Positions 7,778-14,883 of a stretch of DNA of 21,910 nt are shown here, in pieces. The stretch is from Clostridia bacterium (GTDB taxonomy: Bacteria > Bacillota > Clostridia > Christensenellales > UBA1242), in the NCBI GenBank assembly GCA_017408305.1, contig JAFQUU010000048.1, positions 1-21,910 of the forward strand. The letters run 5' to 3'. The first letter of the stretch is position 1. Each line of letters starts with the position of its first letter. A program made the translations under genes and the position numbers. The notes under the pieces were generated by a model that had not been told where the DNA came from, did not search any database, and saw only the letters and a list, made by a program, of their open reading frames with translations.

Positions 7778-8125
7778 TTAGAAAAAACCTAAACTAATCA
7801 ATATTGCCCTATTAATCTCCTCCATTTTTTTGCCATCAATAGTGGTGATTTTTTCTTTAAGGCGTGCTTTGTCGATTGTGCGAATTTGCTCTAGAAGCAC
7901 AACAGAGTCTTTGGGAAGAAAGTAAGATGAAGCAGGAAGTTCTATGTGCGTGGGAATTTTTGCTTTTGCAAGTTGACTGGTGATTGCTGCAACAATAACT
8001 GTTGGAGAATATTTGTTGCCAACATTGTTTTGCAAAATAACAATGGGGCGAACGCCCCCTTGTTCACTGCCAACAACTGGTGATAGGTCTGCATAATAAA
8101 CTTCTCCACGCTTTATTTCTGTCAC
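7778..8125 (-). CDS. mazF: MazF/PemK-family toxin endoribonuclease (EndoA type)
   Basis: A sequence-specific mRNA endoribonuclease of the type II toxin family. KRGEVYYADLSPVVGSEQGG followed by VRPIVILQN, then SPTVIVAAITSQ and KIPTHIELP, closely matches Bacillus EndoA, including the GG-x-RP substrate loop and the Thr of the ITSQ strand. It is 115 residues if started at GTG 8125, the usual length. That GTG overlaps the TGA of the upstream gene as GTGA, the normal sign of translational coupling in toxin-antitoxin pairs. A TTG three codons earlier (8134) is the other option; neither has a strong ribosome site. In this clade it is commonly a stable chromosomal stress module. Downstream lie repeats and a terminator. 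Confidence 0.93.
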   Translation of the reverse strand: MTEIKRGEVYYADLSPVVGSEQGGVRPIVILQNNVGNKYSPTVIVAAITSQLAKAKIPTHIELPASSYFLPKDSVVLLEQIRTIDKARLKEKITTIDGKKMEEINRAILISLGFF

Positions 8126-8316
8126 TTTAACCAATCTTCATATTTTTCAAGCCCCTCAAGGTCAGGGTCGAAAAAACACTGCTCCTTTAAATCCATATTA
8201 TGTGGACCAGCAAAAAAATGTTTGATTGCGCTATCTGTTAAATCACCATTTTGGTTTTCATAACGCTTGACAGCATTTAAGATTTCTTCATTATATTTGC
8301 CAATAACACTTGCCAT
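8122..8316 (-). CDS. Putative MazE/EndoAI-like antitoxin (divergent RHH protein)
   Basis: A 64-residue protein directly upstream of mazF and overlapping it by four bases, the place of the antitoxin. The N-terminal half, YNEEILNAVKRYENQNGDLT followed by DSAIKHFF, has the two-helix pattern of a ribbon-helix-helix DNA-binding fold after a short strand (ASVIGKY). The C-terminal half is acidic (FFDPDLEGLEKYEDWLK) and would suit binding to the basic toxin groove. It does not look like classical EndoAI beyond that, so the assignment rests mainly on position. ATG 8316 has AAAGGG about nine bases upstream. If it is an antitoxin it probably represses its own promoter in the short region before 8455. 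It ends with TGA. Confidence 0.62.
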   Translation of the reverse strand: MASVIGKYNEEILNAVKRYENQNGDLTDSAIKHFFAGPHNMDLKEQCFFDPDLEGLEKYEDWLK

Positions 8317-8404
8317 AATTGTTACCCTTTTTTTGTTTTATAAACTGTTTTTTATATTTTTTGAAAGTTGGACAAAATTATGCGGAAATATCAAACATTT
8401 TTTA

Positions 8405-8435
8405 TTGGACTTTGAAAAACTTAATTTGCTATAAT
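8405..8435 (+). promoter_or_regulatory. Promoter of the 805-residue membrane protein gene
   Basis: Consensus TATAAT (8430-8435) with TGC in front (extended -10). A TTGGAC (8405-8410) stands 19 bases upstream, rather far, so the extended -10 probably carries recognition. The leader is only about 15 bases. Confidence 0.65.
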
Positions 8436-8445
8436 TTTTTTAAAG

Positions 8446-8450
8446 GGAGG
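8446..8450 (+). promoter_or_regulatory. Strong ribosome binding site deciding a TTG start
   Basis: GGAGG within AAAGGGAGG, five bases before TTG 8456. No in-frame ATG follows until residue 37, inside the first membrane segment, so TTG is the real start. Confidence 0.8.
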
Positions 8451-8455
8451 CAGTT

Positions 8456-10873
8456 TTGGGTGCAGAAAGAAATGCCAGTTTAAAGATACACAAAATTACA
8501 AACGCATTTTATTTGATTATTATTATCCCATTTTTGATTTTGGGATTTTTGTCATCTCTTGTTATGTACAACTGCAAAATGGCTGGTGGATATCCAAACC
8601 TTTGGGGACACTATGTTGTGCAAATTGAAGACAACAGTTTTTATGAAGAATCAACAAAAAGATATGAAGTTGGCACCTATCAAACATTTAAACGCGTTGA
8701 CCCAAATTCCCTTAAACCTGGCGATTTAATTGCATACTATAGTGGCCATACAGATGACTTTGCCAACGGCACTGCACCTGATTGGGTGCCAATTGACCCA
8801 ACATCTGGTGATAGTGGAACTCTTGTTTATAAACCTTCATTCACGCTTGCAAGTGGTTCAACCGACCCAACAACAAACGGCAAAGCAACCGTTTCTATTG
8901 TGAAAGTTGGCAACTATAAAGGCTCAATCACCACCGACACCGGCGAAACTTATGACTGCATTTCGTATTTTAGTTCTAACTCTGCACAAGAAGAAAATTA
9001 TGATTACAACACACTGCTTTTAACCGTTGACATTATTGGTGTAGCAGTGCCAAGCAATGACTTAATCATAGAATTTATGGTTTACTCGGCAACCTTTAAC
9101 GGATTTTTGACTTTTATACTTATTCCTTGCCTGTTTTTGGTTGCCATGAAAATTATTTCACTTTGGTTCTATAGAAAATACCTATCAAATGTGGACTTTG
9201 AAAAGCGTGCACAAATCATTACTGAAGCCGAAAACATCAGTTACAGCCGTATTCTTAATGCAACCAAGACTGGCAAATTTGAAAAGGGCCCACCAAGAAC
9301 ACGCACACCGTTTTGGAAAACTATTACTGCAAAAATCAGCGATAGAGATGCTGAAAAAGACTTGTTTGGCAAAAAAGAGCAAGGAAGAATTAAAAGCATT
9401 GAACGACTTGCAAAAAAATCAAGAAAAGACAAGGATGCCCAAATTGATGAGAAAGAACTTCAAGGCAAACGATATATGGGCGAAGTTGCAAAACCTATTA
9501 AGCAAAAACCTCAAAAAGAAGAAAAGAAAGCACCTGCTAGGCTTGATATTAAGCCAATTATGGAAGAAGACTATGGCAAGAAATCTGCAAAAGAATTAAG
9601 ACTTGAAGAAAAACGCTTAAGAAAACTGAAAGAGCAAGAACTTAGAGAAGAATTTGAAAAACAAAAACGCCAAAACTTGCAAGAAGAAGGCCTCTTAGAC
9701 AAAGAAATGGCGAACGCAGAACACGCACTGACAAAAGACCTGAAAAAGAAACAAAAAGCACTCAAAAAAGAAGCAAAATTTGCACCTGTTAAAAAACAAA
9801 AAGAATACGACAGGAACATTAAGATTAAAGAAAATCCACTTTTCAAAAATGCTAAGAAATTTGATTTTGAAAAAGAAATTGCAAGCGTAAACCTAGCAAA
9901 AAATATTGCAAATGCTGAAGTTGACTTTTTTGAGCAAGAACTTAAAAAATCAAAAGAAAAACTTATTGCTGAAATTGCCCAAAAACCAAAAGGCAAAGTG
10001 GCAAAATTGGCTTCTGTTGAAGAGACCAGCAATAACAAACCAAAATGGGTTGATGCACCAAAAATGCCAAGCCTTGAAACTGGAAAGCCAGAACCTGTGT
10101 TTAAAGAAGCAACCAAAACACAGATTGAACTTGAAGAAAATCTTGAAAAACGCAAAAACAAAGCAATTGCAAGAGAAAAAGCACTGCTTGACAAACAACT
10201 GGCAAAATCTAAAAGCAAGATGCTGAAATCAATTAAATCAGGCACAGCACAAGATGTTGTTGATGCACACACACCTAAGCAAAAAGAAACTGTTGCAATT
10301 TTTGAAAACAGACTTTCAATTAAAAAACCAACTCAAGAAGTTGAAAAAATTGCCAGCGTGCCACTTATGACTGAAGCGAAACTGCAAAACAAGTTTGATG
10401 AAGAAAGAAAACTTAAGGCACAAAAACAGGCAGAAGTTGAAAGAACATTTTTTGACAAACTTATGGAAGAGTCTCAAGACAAATATCTTGAATCAGTAAA
10501 ACGCGAACAAGAAAAGCGTGCAAAACAAGCAAAACAAAGCAGTCGAGAACCCGAGCCAACTCCACCAAAACGCACACCACCAACTCTTCGTGCACCAAAA
10601 ACACCACAAAAACAAGAAGAAGAACTATTTATCCCAGGCCCTGCAATTAAGTCTATTAAAGGCATAAAAACGCCAGCAAAAACAACCGGTCCAAGCACAG
10701 AAGATGCAATCTTTAACGCTAACAAATACGACTTCTTGATGGATGATGGCAAAAAGAAATCTAAGCGTGAACAAAGGAAAGAAGAAAAACTGCGTGCACA
10801 AAAAGCCAAAAAACAAGCACAAGCAGAAGCAACAAGAAACTATTTCCAACAACAATTAAATAAGAAAAAATAG
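8456..10873 (+). CDS. Two-pass membrane protein: signal-peptidase-like ectodomain plus long repeat-bearing charged cytoplasmic tail
   Basis: 805 residues, not a family I can name. A membrane segment at 18-37 is followed by an outside domain (about 40-205), a second membrane segment at about 210-238, then about 565 cytoplasmic residues rich in Lys, Glu, Ala and Gln with coiled-coil character. The ectodomain has FKRVDPNSLKPGDLIAYYSG (79-97) and ends in VDIIGVAVPSN before the membrane, which resembles SipW/ER-type signal peptidases (S26B), as does the two-anchor topology. Ser61 in DNSF could match the nucleophile, but the following Met-Pro is missing and no THR-like His motif is seen, so it is probably inactive. 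The tail holds 46-47-residue repeats beginning P-L/V-F/M at 461, 547 and 636, with partial copies near 396 and 752-805, and a Pro/Thr-rich stretch at 698-745. Nine bases separate it from dut. Confidence 0.75.
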   Translation: MGAERNASLKIHKITNAFYLIIIIPFLILGFLSSLVMYNCKMAGGYPNLWGHYVVQIEDNSFYEESTKRYEVGTYQTFKRVDPNSLKPGDLIAYYSGHTDDFANGTAPDWVPIDPTSGDSGTLVYKPSFTLASGSTDPTTNGKATVSIVKVGNYKGSITTDTGETYDCISYFSSNSAQEENYDYNTLLLTVDIIGVAVPSNDLIIEFMVYSATFNGFLTFILIPCLFLVAMKIISLWFYRKYLSNVDFEKRAQIITEAENISYSRILNATKTGKFEKGPPRTRTPFWKTITAKISDRDAEKDLFGKKEQGRIKSIERLAKKSRKDKDAQIDEKELQGKRYMGEVAKPIKQKPQKEEKKAPARLDIKPIMEEDYGKKSAKELRLEEKRLRKLKEQELREEFEKQKRQNLQEEGLLDKEMANAEHALTKDLKKKQKALKKEAKFAPVKKQKEYDRNIKIKENPLFKNAKKFDFEKEIASVNLAKNIANAEVDFFEQELKKSKEKLIAEIAQKPKGKVAKLASVEETSNNKPKWVDAPKMPSLETGKPEPVFKEATKTQIELEENLEKRKNKAIAREKALLDKQLAKSKSKMLKSIKSGTAQDVVDAHTPKQKETVAIFENRLSIKKPTQEVEKIASVPLMTEAKLQNKFDEERKLKAQKQAEVERTFFDKLMEESQDKYLESVKREQEKRAKQAKQSSREPEPTPPKRTPPTLRAPKTPQKQEEELFIPGPAIKSIKGIKTPAKTTGPSTEDAIFNANKYDFLMDDGKKKSKREQRKEEKLRAQKAKKQAQAEATRNYFQQQLNKKK
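9836..10498 (+). repeat. Protein-level repeats in the tail of the 805-residue protein
   Basis: Residues 461-507, 547-593 and 636-681 align over 46-47 positions: a start such as PLFKNAKKFDFE, PVFKEATKTQIE or PLMTEAKLQNKF, a charged helix, then FFEQELKKSKEKL, LLDKQLAKSKSKM or FFDKLMEESQDKY, ending I or V. Partial relatives are GLLDKEMANAEHAL (412-425) and DAIFNANKYDF...NYFQQQLNKKK (750-805). The copies differ much at DNA level, so they are old. Confidence 0.65.
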
Positions 10874-10882
10874 GAGTGATTT

Positions 10883-11392
10883 ATGCAAAAAGTAGGAAAG
10901 TTTTTTAAGGTATCATTTAAGCAGTTTGCAAAAGACTGTGAAGCAAATTTAAGTTTTTTGCCAAACAACCTTAAAAACATTTATGACAAAATCTCTTTGC
11001 CAAGGCGTGCAACAACGCAGTCTGCTGGTTATGACTTTTTTACCCCTTTTGACATCACACTGCCACCAAAAACTGAAATGGTTGTGCCAACTGGCATACG
11101 TGCAAAAATGATTGACGGAACTTTTTTGGCTGTTTTTCCAAGAAGTGGACTGGGCTTTAAGTTTAAGATGCAACTTTGTAACACCGTAGGCATTATTGAT
11201 GCAGATTACTTTAACGCAGAAAACGAAGGACATATACTTTTGAAGATTTTTAATGACACAAACAAAAACCAAACTATTGTGGTTGAACAAGGCAAAGGTT
11301 TTGCCCAAGGCATACTTCTGCCCTTTGGCATAACCGAAGATGACGAGGCAAACGAAACCCGAACCGGTGGTTTTGGAAGCACAACCAAATAA
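10883..11392 (+). CDS. dut: Deoxyuridine 5'-triphosphate nucleotidohydrolase
   Basis: Hydrolyses dUTP to dUMP and pyrophosphate, keeping uracil out of DNA and feeding dTMP synthesis. The 169 residues carry all five trimeric dUTPase motifs: I SAGYDFF (47-53), II PRSGLGF (86-92), III GIIDADYF...NEG (103-116), IV GKGFAQ (137-142), and V RTGGFGSTTK (160-169) with the P-loop-like tail. An N-terminal extension (about residues 1-40, with KVGKFFKVSFKQF) is typical of the Gram-positive and phage branch. GGAG sits before ATG 10883, overlapping the preceding stop region, so it is translated from the same mRNA as the 805-residue protein. No other phage gene is near, so a housekeeping role is likely. Confidence 0.95.
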   Translation: MQKVGKFFKVSFKQFAKDCEANLSFLPNNLKNIYDKISLPRRATTQSAGYDFFTPFDITLPPKTEMVVPTGIRAKMIDGTFLAVFPRSGLGFKFKMQLCNTVGIIDADYFNAENEGHILLKIFNDTNKNQTIVVEQGKGFAQGILLPFGITEDDEANETRTGGFGSTTK

Positions 11393-11444
11393 ATCATACT
11401 GCCAAAAACCTTTGTCATGCTTTATGTTTTAGACAGCATATATT

Positions 11445-11477
11445 AAAAAACAAATTTGAAAAAAATTTGTTTTTTTT
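11445..11477 (+). terminator. Intrinsic terminator of dut
   Basis: A 13-base perfect stem AAAAAACAAATTT (11445-11457) with 11463-11475, five-base loop, followed by more T. The A-run on its left would give a T tract on the other strand as well. Confidence 0.85.
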
Positions 11478-11624
11478 ATTTAAAAAAATACAAATTTATA
11501 TTTTTTATTTTATTTTTTAATAAAATTCTATTTTGTTTTTTATTTTTGCTGATTTTTTTAATCAAGTTTAAAAAACAAAAGCCTGCCCTTTAAAAAAAAT
11601 TTTCTTGCCCTGCAAAAAAAATGC

Positions 11625-11653
11625 TTTACTTTACTTAGGGTTTGTGATATATT
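11625..11653 (+). promoter_or_regulatory. Promoter of the 73-residue protein-secG-rnr-smpB unit
   Basis: TTTACT (11625-11630), 17-base spacer, TATATT (11648-11653) preceded by TGA (extended -10). The leader would be about 24 bases. Confidence 0.65.
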
Positions 11654-11683
11654 AATAGCGTTAAGAATTTTATTGGAGTGGAA

Positions 11684-11905
11684 ATGGAAGAAATTTACAA
11701 CCAAATACGCACCTTTATTGTTTTTCAACTTGACCCTATCGTAAGGATACTTTTGGTGGGGCTTTTTGCAATTTTTGGCATTTTTTGCCTGATTAAAGTT
11801 GTAAAGGCGTATGTAAACGCAGATTCTTACTCTAATCTTAAAATCTTGCCAATTATTTTTACAATTATATTTTTAGGAATTGCGATTTTTATCGCAGTTG
11901 TTTAA
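11684..11905 (+). CDS. Small two-pass membrane protein, first gene of the secG unit
   Basis: 73 residues, not recognised. After a short amphipathic start (MEEIYNQIRTFIVFQLDPIV) a membrane segment spans about 21-40 (ILLVGLFAIFGIFCLIKV). A short polar loop, KAYVNADSYSNLK, follows, and a second segment covers about 54-73 to the very end. The start is ATG 11684, five bases after GGAG (11675-11678); a GTG at 11678 lies inside that ribosome site. Its stop codon overlaps the AAGGAGG that serves secG, so translation is probably linked. Position suggests a link to the secretion or envelope machinery, but function is unknown. Confidence 0.72.
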   Translation: MEEIYNQIRTFIVFQLDPIVRILLVGLFAIFGIFCLIKVVKAYVNADSYSNLKILPIIFTIIFLGIAIFIAVV

Positions 11906-11918
11906 GGAGGTTTTAGTT

Positions 11919-12218
11919 ATGACAACATTGGCTTTTATCAGCGAAGGCTTGTTCCAATTTTTAACTGTTGCACGCATTGTGCTTTTGGTTGTTACAACCC
12001 TTGCTTGCGGCGTTTTGATTGTTACAACACTTTTGCAATCAAGTGCAAACCAAGCAGGCTCAAGTGCTGTTATGGGTGGCGAAAACGACAGTTATTTTGC
12101 CCACAACAAAGACAACTCAAGAGATGGCAGGCTTAAACGCACAACAATCACAATGGCTTCTATTATTGTTGGGTGCTTGGTTGTGTACTTCTTGACTGGT
12201 CTTATTATCGCACTCTAA
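11919..12218 (+). CDS. secG: Preprotein translocase subunit SecG
   Basis: SecG is the small accessory subunit of the SecYEG channel in the plasma membrane and helps SecA-driven export. The 99 residues show the family pattern: a first membrane segment (about 15-36) running into VTTLLQSSANQAGSSAVMGG, a charged loop, then RTTITMASIIVGCLVVYFL as the second membrane segment. Family members usually have LLQ-x(4)-GG-x-G in that place. ATG 11919 is set by AAGGAGG at 11904-11910; a longer reading from 11880 would overlap the previous gene. It lies between the small membrane gene and rnr, the common secG-rnr-smpB order of Firmicutes. Confidence 0.92.
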   Translation: MTTLAFISEGLFQFLTVARIVLLVVTTLACGVLIVTTLLQSSANQAGSSAVMGGENDSYFAHNKDNSRDGRLKRTTITMASIIVGCLVVYFLTGLIIAL

Positions 12219-12233
12219 AAGTTAATAAACCGT

Positions 12234-12262
12234 AAGCCACTTCTAAGTGGCTTTAATTTTTA
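12234..12262 (+). terminator. Terminator/attenuator between secG and rnr
   Basis: AAGCCACT (12234-12241) pairs with AGTGGCTT (12246-12253), loop TCTA, followed by TTTAATTTTT. No obvious promoter lies between it and rnr, so it probably lets part of the transcription through and lowers rnr-smpB expression. Confidence 0.75.
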
Positions 12263-12273
12263 AAAGGAAGATT

Positions 12274-14286
12274 ATGGAAAAATATTTTGAAGGAACGCTT
12301 ATTGGCACGGGCAAAGGTTTTGGCTTTGTAAAGATTGAAGGAATTGAGGAAGACTTTTTTATCCCACCAACAAGCATGTTTGGTGCACTTGATGGCGACA
12401 AGGTTGTGATTGAACGCGTGCCAGCAAAAGAAAACAATGTTGCAGAAGTCAAGAAAATTTTGGAGTATAACAACCCAACCATTATTGGCAATCTTATGTA
12501 CGGACTTATGGGCAACTATGTTGTGCCTGACAACCCACGCATCCACAAAACAGTGCTAATTAGCCCAAAAGACCTTGGCAACGCCACTGTTGGCGACAAG
12601 GTTATTGCAAAAATCACTGCTCAACCATCTGGCCCTGATGACCTTTTGGGTGAGATTGTTGAGGTTCTTGGCAGAGCAAGTGAACGCAGTGTGCTTGAAA
12701 AAGCAATAATTCGCGACAACAAAATTCGCGACACTTTTCCAAAAGAAGTGCTGGATGCTGCCACTGCTTGTGGGCAAGAAATAAACCAAAAAGACAAAGA
12801 AGGCAGGGTTGACCTTACTGACCGTATTATCTGCACCATTGATGGCGACGACACAAAAGATATTGATGATGCAATCAGTATTTCAAAACTTAAAAACGGA
12901 AACTATCTTTTGGGCGTGCATATTGCCGATGTTGGCCAATATGTTAAAAAAGGTGGCGTGATTGACCAAGAAGCTTTTGCAAGAGGCACCAGCACCTACC
13001 CACCTGGGTACGTAATCCCTATGCTTCCAAGTTCACTTTCAAACGGCATTTGCTCACTTAACGAAGGCGTGGAAAGGTTGACACTTAACTGTGATATGGA
13101 AATTAATCCCGACGGCGAAACGGTAAACCACAAAATTTATGAAGGTTTTATTAAAAGCAACGCAAGACTGACCTACGACAAAGTTAAAGATGCACTTGAA
13201 GGCTTGCCTGTTGAAGAAAAATATCAAAATCTTTTACCACAGCTTAAGCTTATGCATGAGCTTTCTGACATTTTGGGTGCTAAAAAAGAGGCCGAAGGCT
13301 ATTTGGAGTTTGACCTGCCTGAAACAGAATTTTTGTTTAACGAACGTGGCGAAGTTGTGGATATTCAAAGACACAACAACCACTTTGTTCACCAAATTAT
13401 TGAAAACTTTATGGTTGTTGCCAACGAAACAGTTGCAGAACATTTCTTTAAAGAAAAAGTGCCTTTTATCTATCGTGTGCATGAAGTGCCAACACCGGAA
13501 AAAAGCACCGTGCTTTTAAACTTTATGGAGGGGCTTGGGCTTTCAATTAGGCTTCCACAATGCGTAACCCCAAAAGACTATCAAGACATACTAAAATCCA
13601 TTGACGGCAGTCCTTATGAACACGCATTAAATAAAGTGCTTCTTATGAGTCTTCAAAAAGCAAGATACTTTGAAAAATGCCTTGGCCACTTTGGGCTTGC
13701 AAGCACATATTACACTCACTTTACTTCACCAATTCGCCGATATCCTGACCTTTCAATTCATAGAATTATTAAAGACTATCTTCATGACAAAGTTGATAAA
13801 AACGACAAGCACTTAAAAGCATTTGTTGAAGAAGCATCAATCCAAGCCAGCGAAACCGAAAAAAGAAGCGAAGTTGGCACACGCCAAATTGAAGACTTAA
13901 GAATGGCAGAGTACATGAAAAAACACCTTGGCGAACAGCACACAGGCACCGTGAATGGTGTTACTGCTTTTGGTGTGTTTGTGGAACTGCCAAGCACTGT
14001 TGAAGGGCTTGTAAGGATTGAAAACTTGCCTGAAGACGAATATGAGTATGATGAAAAAACAATGACACTTCGTGGCCACCACCATACCTATGCTTATGGC
14101 GATGAAATTAAAGTTCAAGTTGCAAAAGTTGACCTTGTGAAAAGACAAATTGACTTTTGCCATGTGGGCGTAGAATTCAAAGAAAAAGTTTTTAAAGAAA
14201 ACATTAGACGCCCAAAAATTGACAGAAATAAAATTAAACCAAAAGAAAATAAAAACAAATTTTTTGGCAAAAAAAATAAAAAATAA
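12274..14286 (+). CDS. rnr: Ribonuclease R (3'-5' exoribonuclease)
   Basis: A processive hydrolytic 3'-5' exoribonuclease that degrades structured RNA and works with SmpB/tmRNA in clearing stalled mRNA. In 670 residues there are two cold-shock-like OB folds (about 1-60, with GTGKGFGFVKIEG and DFFIPPTSMFGALDGD, and about 68-115), the RNB catalytic domain with Asp190, Asp196, Asp198 and Asp199 in CTIDGDDTKDIDDAIS, HYTHFTSPIRRYPDL-like YYTHFTSPIRRYPDL, and a C-terminal S1 domain (GTVNGVTAFGVFVELP onward). A basic Lys/Asn tail ends it. The N-terminal winged-helix domain found in Bacillus and E. coli RNase R is absent; the start at 12274 is fixed by AAAGGA and by the terminator hairpin just upstream. 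smpB follows. Confidence 0.95.
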   Translation: MEKYFEGTLIGTGKGFGFVKIEGIEEDFFIPPTSMFGALDGDKVVIERVPAKENNVAEVKKILEYNNPTIIGNLMYGLMGNYVVPDNPRIHKTVLISPKDLGNATVGDKVIAKITAQPSGPDDLLGEIVEVLGRASERSVLEKAIIRDNKIRDTFPKEVLDAATACGQEINQKDKEGRVDLTDRIICTIDGDDTKDIDDAISISKLKNGNYLLGVHIADVGQYVKKGGVIDQEAFARGTSTYPPGYVIPMLPSSLSNGICSLNEGVERLTLNCDMEINPDGETVNHKIYEGFIKSNARLTYDKVKDALEGLPVEEKYQNLLPQLKLMHELSDILGAKKEAEGYLEFDLPETEFLFNERGEVVDIQRHNNHFVHQIIENFMVVANETVAEHFFKEKVPFIYRVHEVPTPEKSTVLLNFMEGLGLSIRLPQCVTPKDYQDILKSIDGSPYEHALNKVLLMSLQKARYFEKCLGHFGLASTYYTHFTSPIRRYPDLSIHRIIKDYLHDKVDKNDKHLKAFVEEASIQASETEKRSEVGTRQIEDLRMAEYMKKHLGEQHTGTVNGVTAFGVFVELPSTVEGLVRIENLPEDEYEYDEKTMTLRGHHHTYAYGDEIKVQVAKVDLVKRQIDFCHVGVEFKEKVFKENIRRPKIDRNKIKPKENKNKFFGKKNKK

Positions 14287-14342
14287 TTGTTTTTAAATAA
14301 AAAAAATATTTTTTTAAATTATTTTAAATAAAAGGAGGCATT

Positions 14343-14789
14343 ATGAAAACAATTTCTGTAAACAAAAAGGCATATCATAATTATTTTTTAAGTGATGAAC
14401 TTGAAACAGGAATTTCACTTGTAGGAAGCGAAGTAAAGTCTATAAGAAATGGGCATATTTCACTTGCAGAAAGTTTTGTAAAAATTACTTCTGCTGGCGA
14501 AGCATTTTTGCATAATGCCTACATCAAGCCCTACGAAAACGCAGGTGCTTTTGTGCCTGACAGTAAGCGTGCAAGAAAACTGCTTATGCACAAAAAGCAG
14601 ATTTTGAATTTTAAAAAGAAAGCCGAGGCAGAGGGCTTTACAATTGTGCCAATAAAAGTTTATATCAACCAAGATGGCAAAGTAAAACTGCAGATTGCAC
14701 TTGGCAAAGGCAAAAAACTTTATGACAAGCGTGAAGTTTTGAAAAGACGCACCGTTGAAAGAAACATTCAACGCTACAAAACAATTTAA
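14343..14789 (+). CDS. smpB: SsrA-binding protein SmpB
   Basis: SmpB binds tmRNA and brings it to stalled ribosomes for trans-translation. At 148 residues it has normal length. The core shows NKKAYHNYFLSDELETGISL, GSEVKSIRNGHISLAESFV, YIKPYENAGAF, KRARKLLMHKKQI and the C-terminal basic tail from GKKLYDKREVLKRR, which enters the decoding site. Start ATG 14343 has a perfect AAAGGAGG upstream. It follows rnr after 56 A/T bases and is probably on the same transcript. The tmRNA gene, often next to smpB, is not found downstream: a terminator and a lipoprotein gene lie there instead. Confidence 0.97.
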   Translation: MKTISVNKKAYHNYFLSDELETGISLVGSEVKSIRNGHISLAESFVKITSAGEAFLHNAYIKPYENAGAFVPDSKRARKLLMHKKQILNFKKKAEAEGFTIVPIKVYINQDGKVKLQIALGKGKKLYDKREVLKRRTVERNIQRYKTI

Positions 14790-14796
14790 GCAAAAC

Positions 14797-14831
14797 AAAA
14801 ACCACAAGAGTTTAATCTTGTGGTTTTTTTA
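14797..14831 (+). terminator. Intrinsic terminator after smpB
   Basis: A 12-base perfect stem AAAACCACAAGA (14798-14809) with 14816-14827, six-base loop, followed by T residues. It ends the secG-rnr-smpB unit. Confidence 0.93.
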
Positions 14832-14852
14832 CTAGCACAAAATTTAAGAAAG

Positions 14853-14861
14853 TGATATACT
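14853..14861 (+). promoter_or_regulatory. Extended -10 promoter of the lipoprotein gene
   Basis: TGA followed by TATACT, identical to the element before the HAD gene. No good -35 is seen 17-18 bases upstream. Confidence 0.5.
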
Positions 14862-14883
14862 TATAACAAAAGGGGTGAAAAGT

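Larger units (their letters stand above)
11393..11683 (+). other. Noncoding A/T-rich spacer between dut and the secG unit
   Basis: About 290 bases without a supported gene. It holds the dut terminator at its left, a weak ATGCT/AGCAT stem at about 11418-11440, a block of nearly pure A/T (about 11478-11575), and a promoter at its right end. I see no RNA gene or riboswitch. Confidence 0.6.

Noticed and set aside
8122..8124. Possible Mycoplasma-type code suggested by the very low GC
   Set aside because: TGA ends the 64-residue gene at the expected coupling point with mazF, and no in-frame TGA occurs in the conserved proteins.
9571..10272. Open frame of 233 codons on the minus strand
   Set aside because: Ser/Phe-rich translation opposite the Lys/Glu-rich tail of the 805-residue protein; no ribosome site; composition is the mirror of that gene.
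10883..11392. dut as a sign of a prophage
   Set aside because: The N-terminal extension is shared with phage forms, but no other phage gene is present and neighbours are housekeeping.
14790..14883. tmRNA (ssrA) expected beside smpB
   Set aside because: Only a terminator, a promoter and about 50 other bases lie here; too short for tmRNA.
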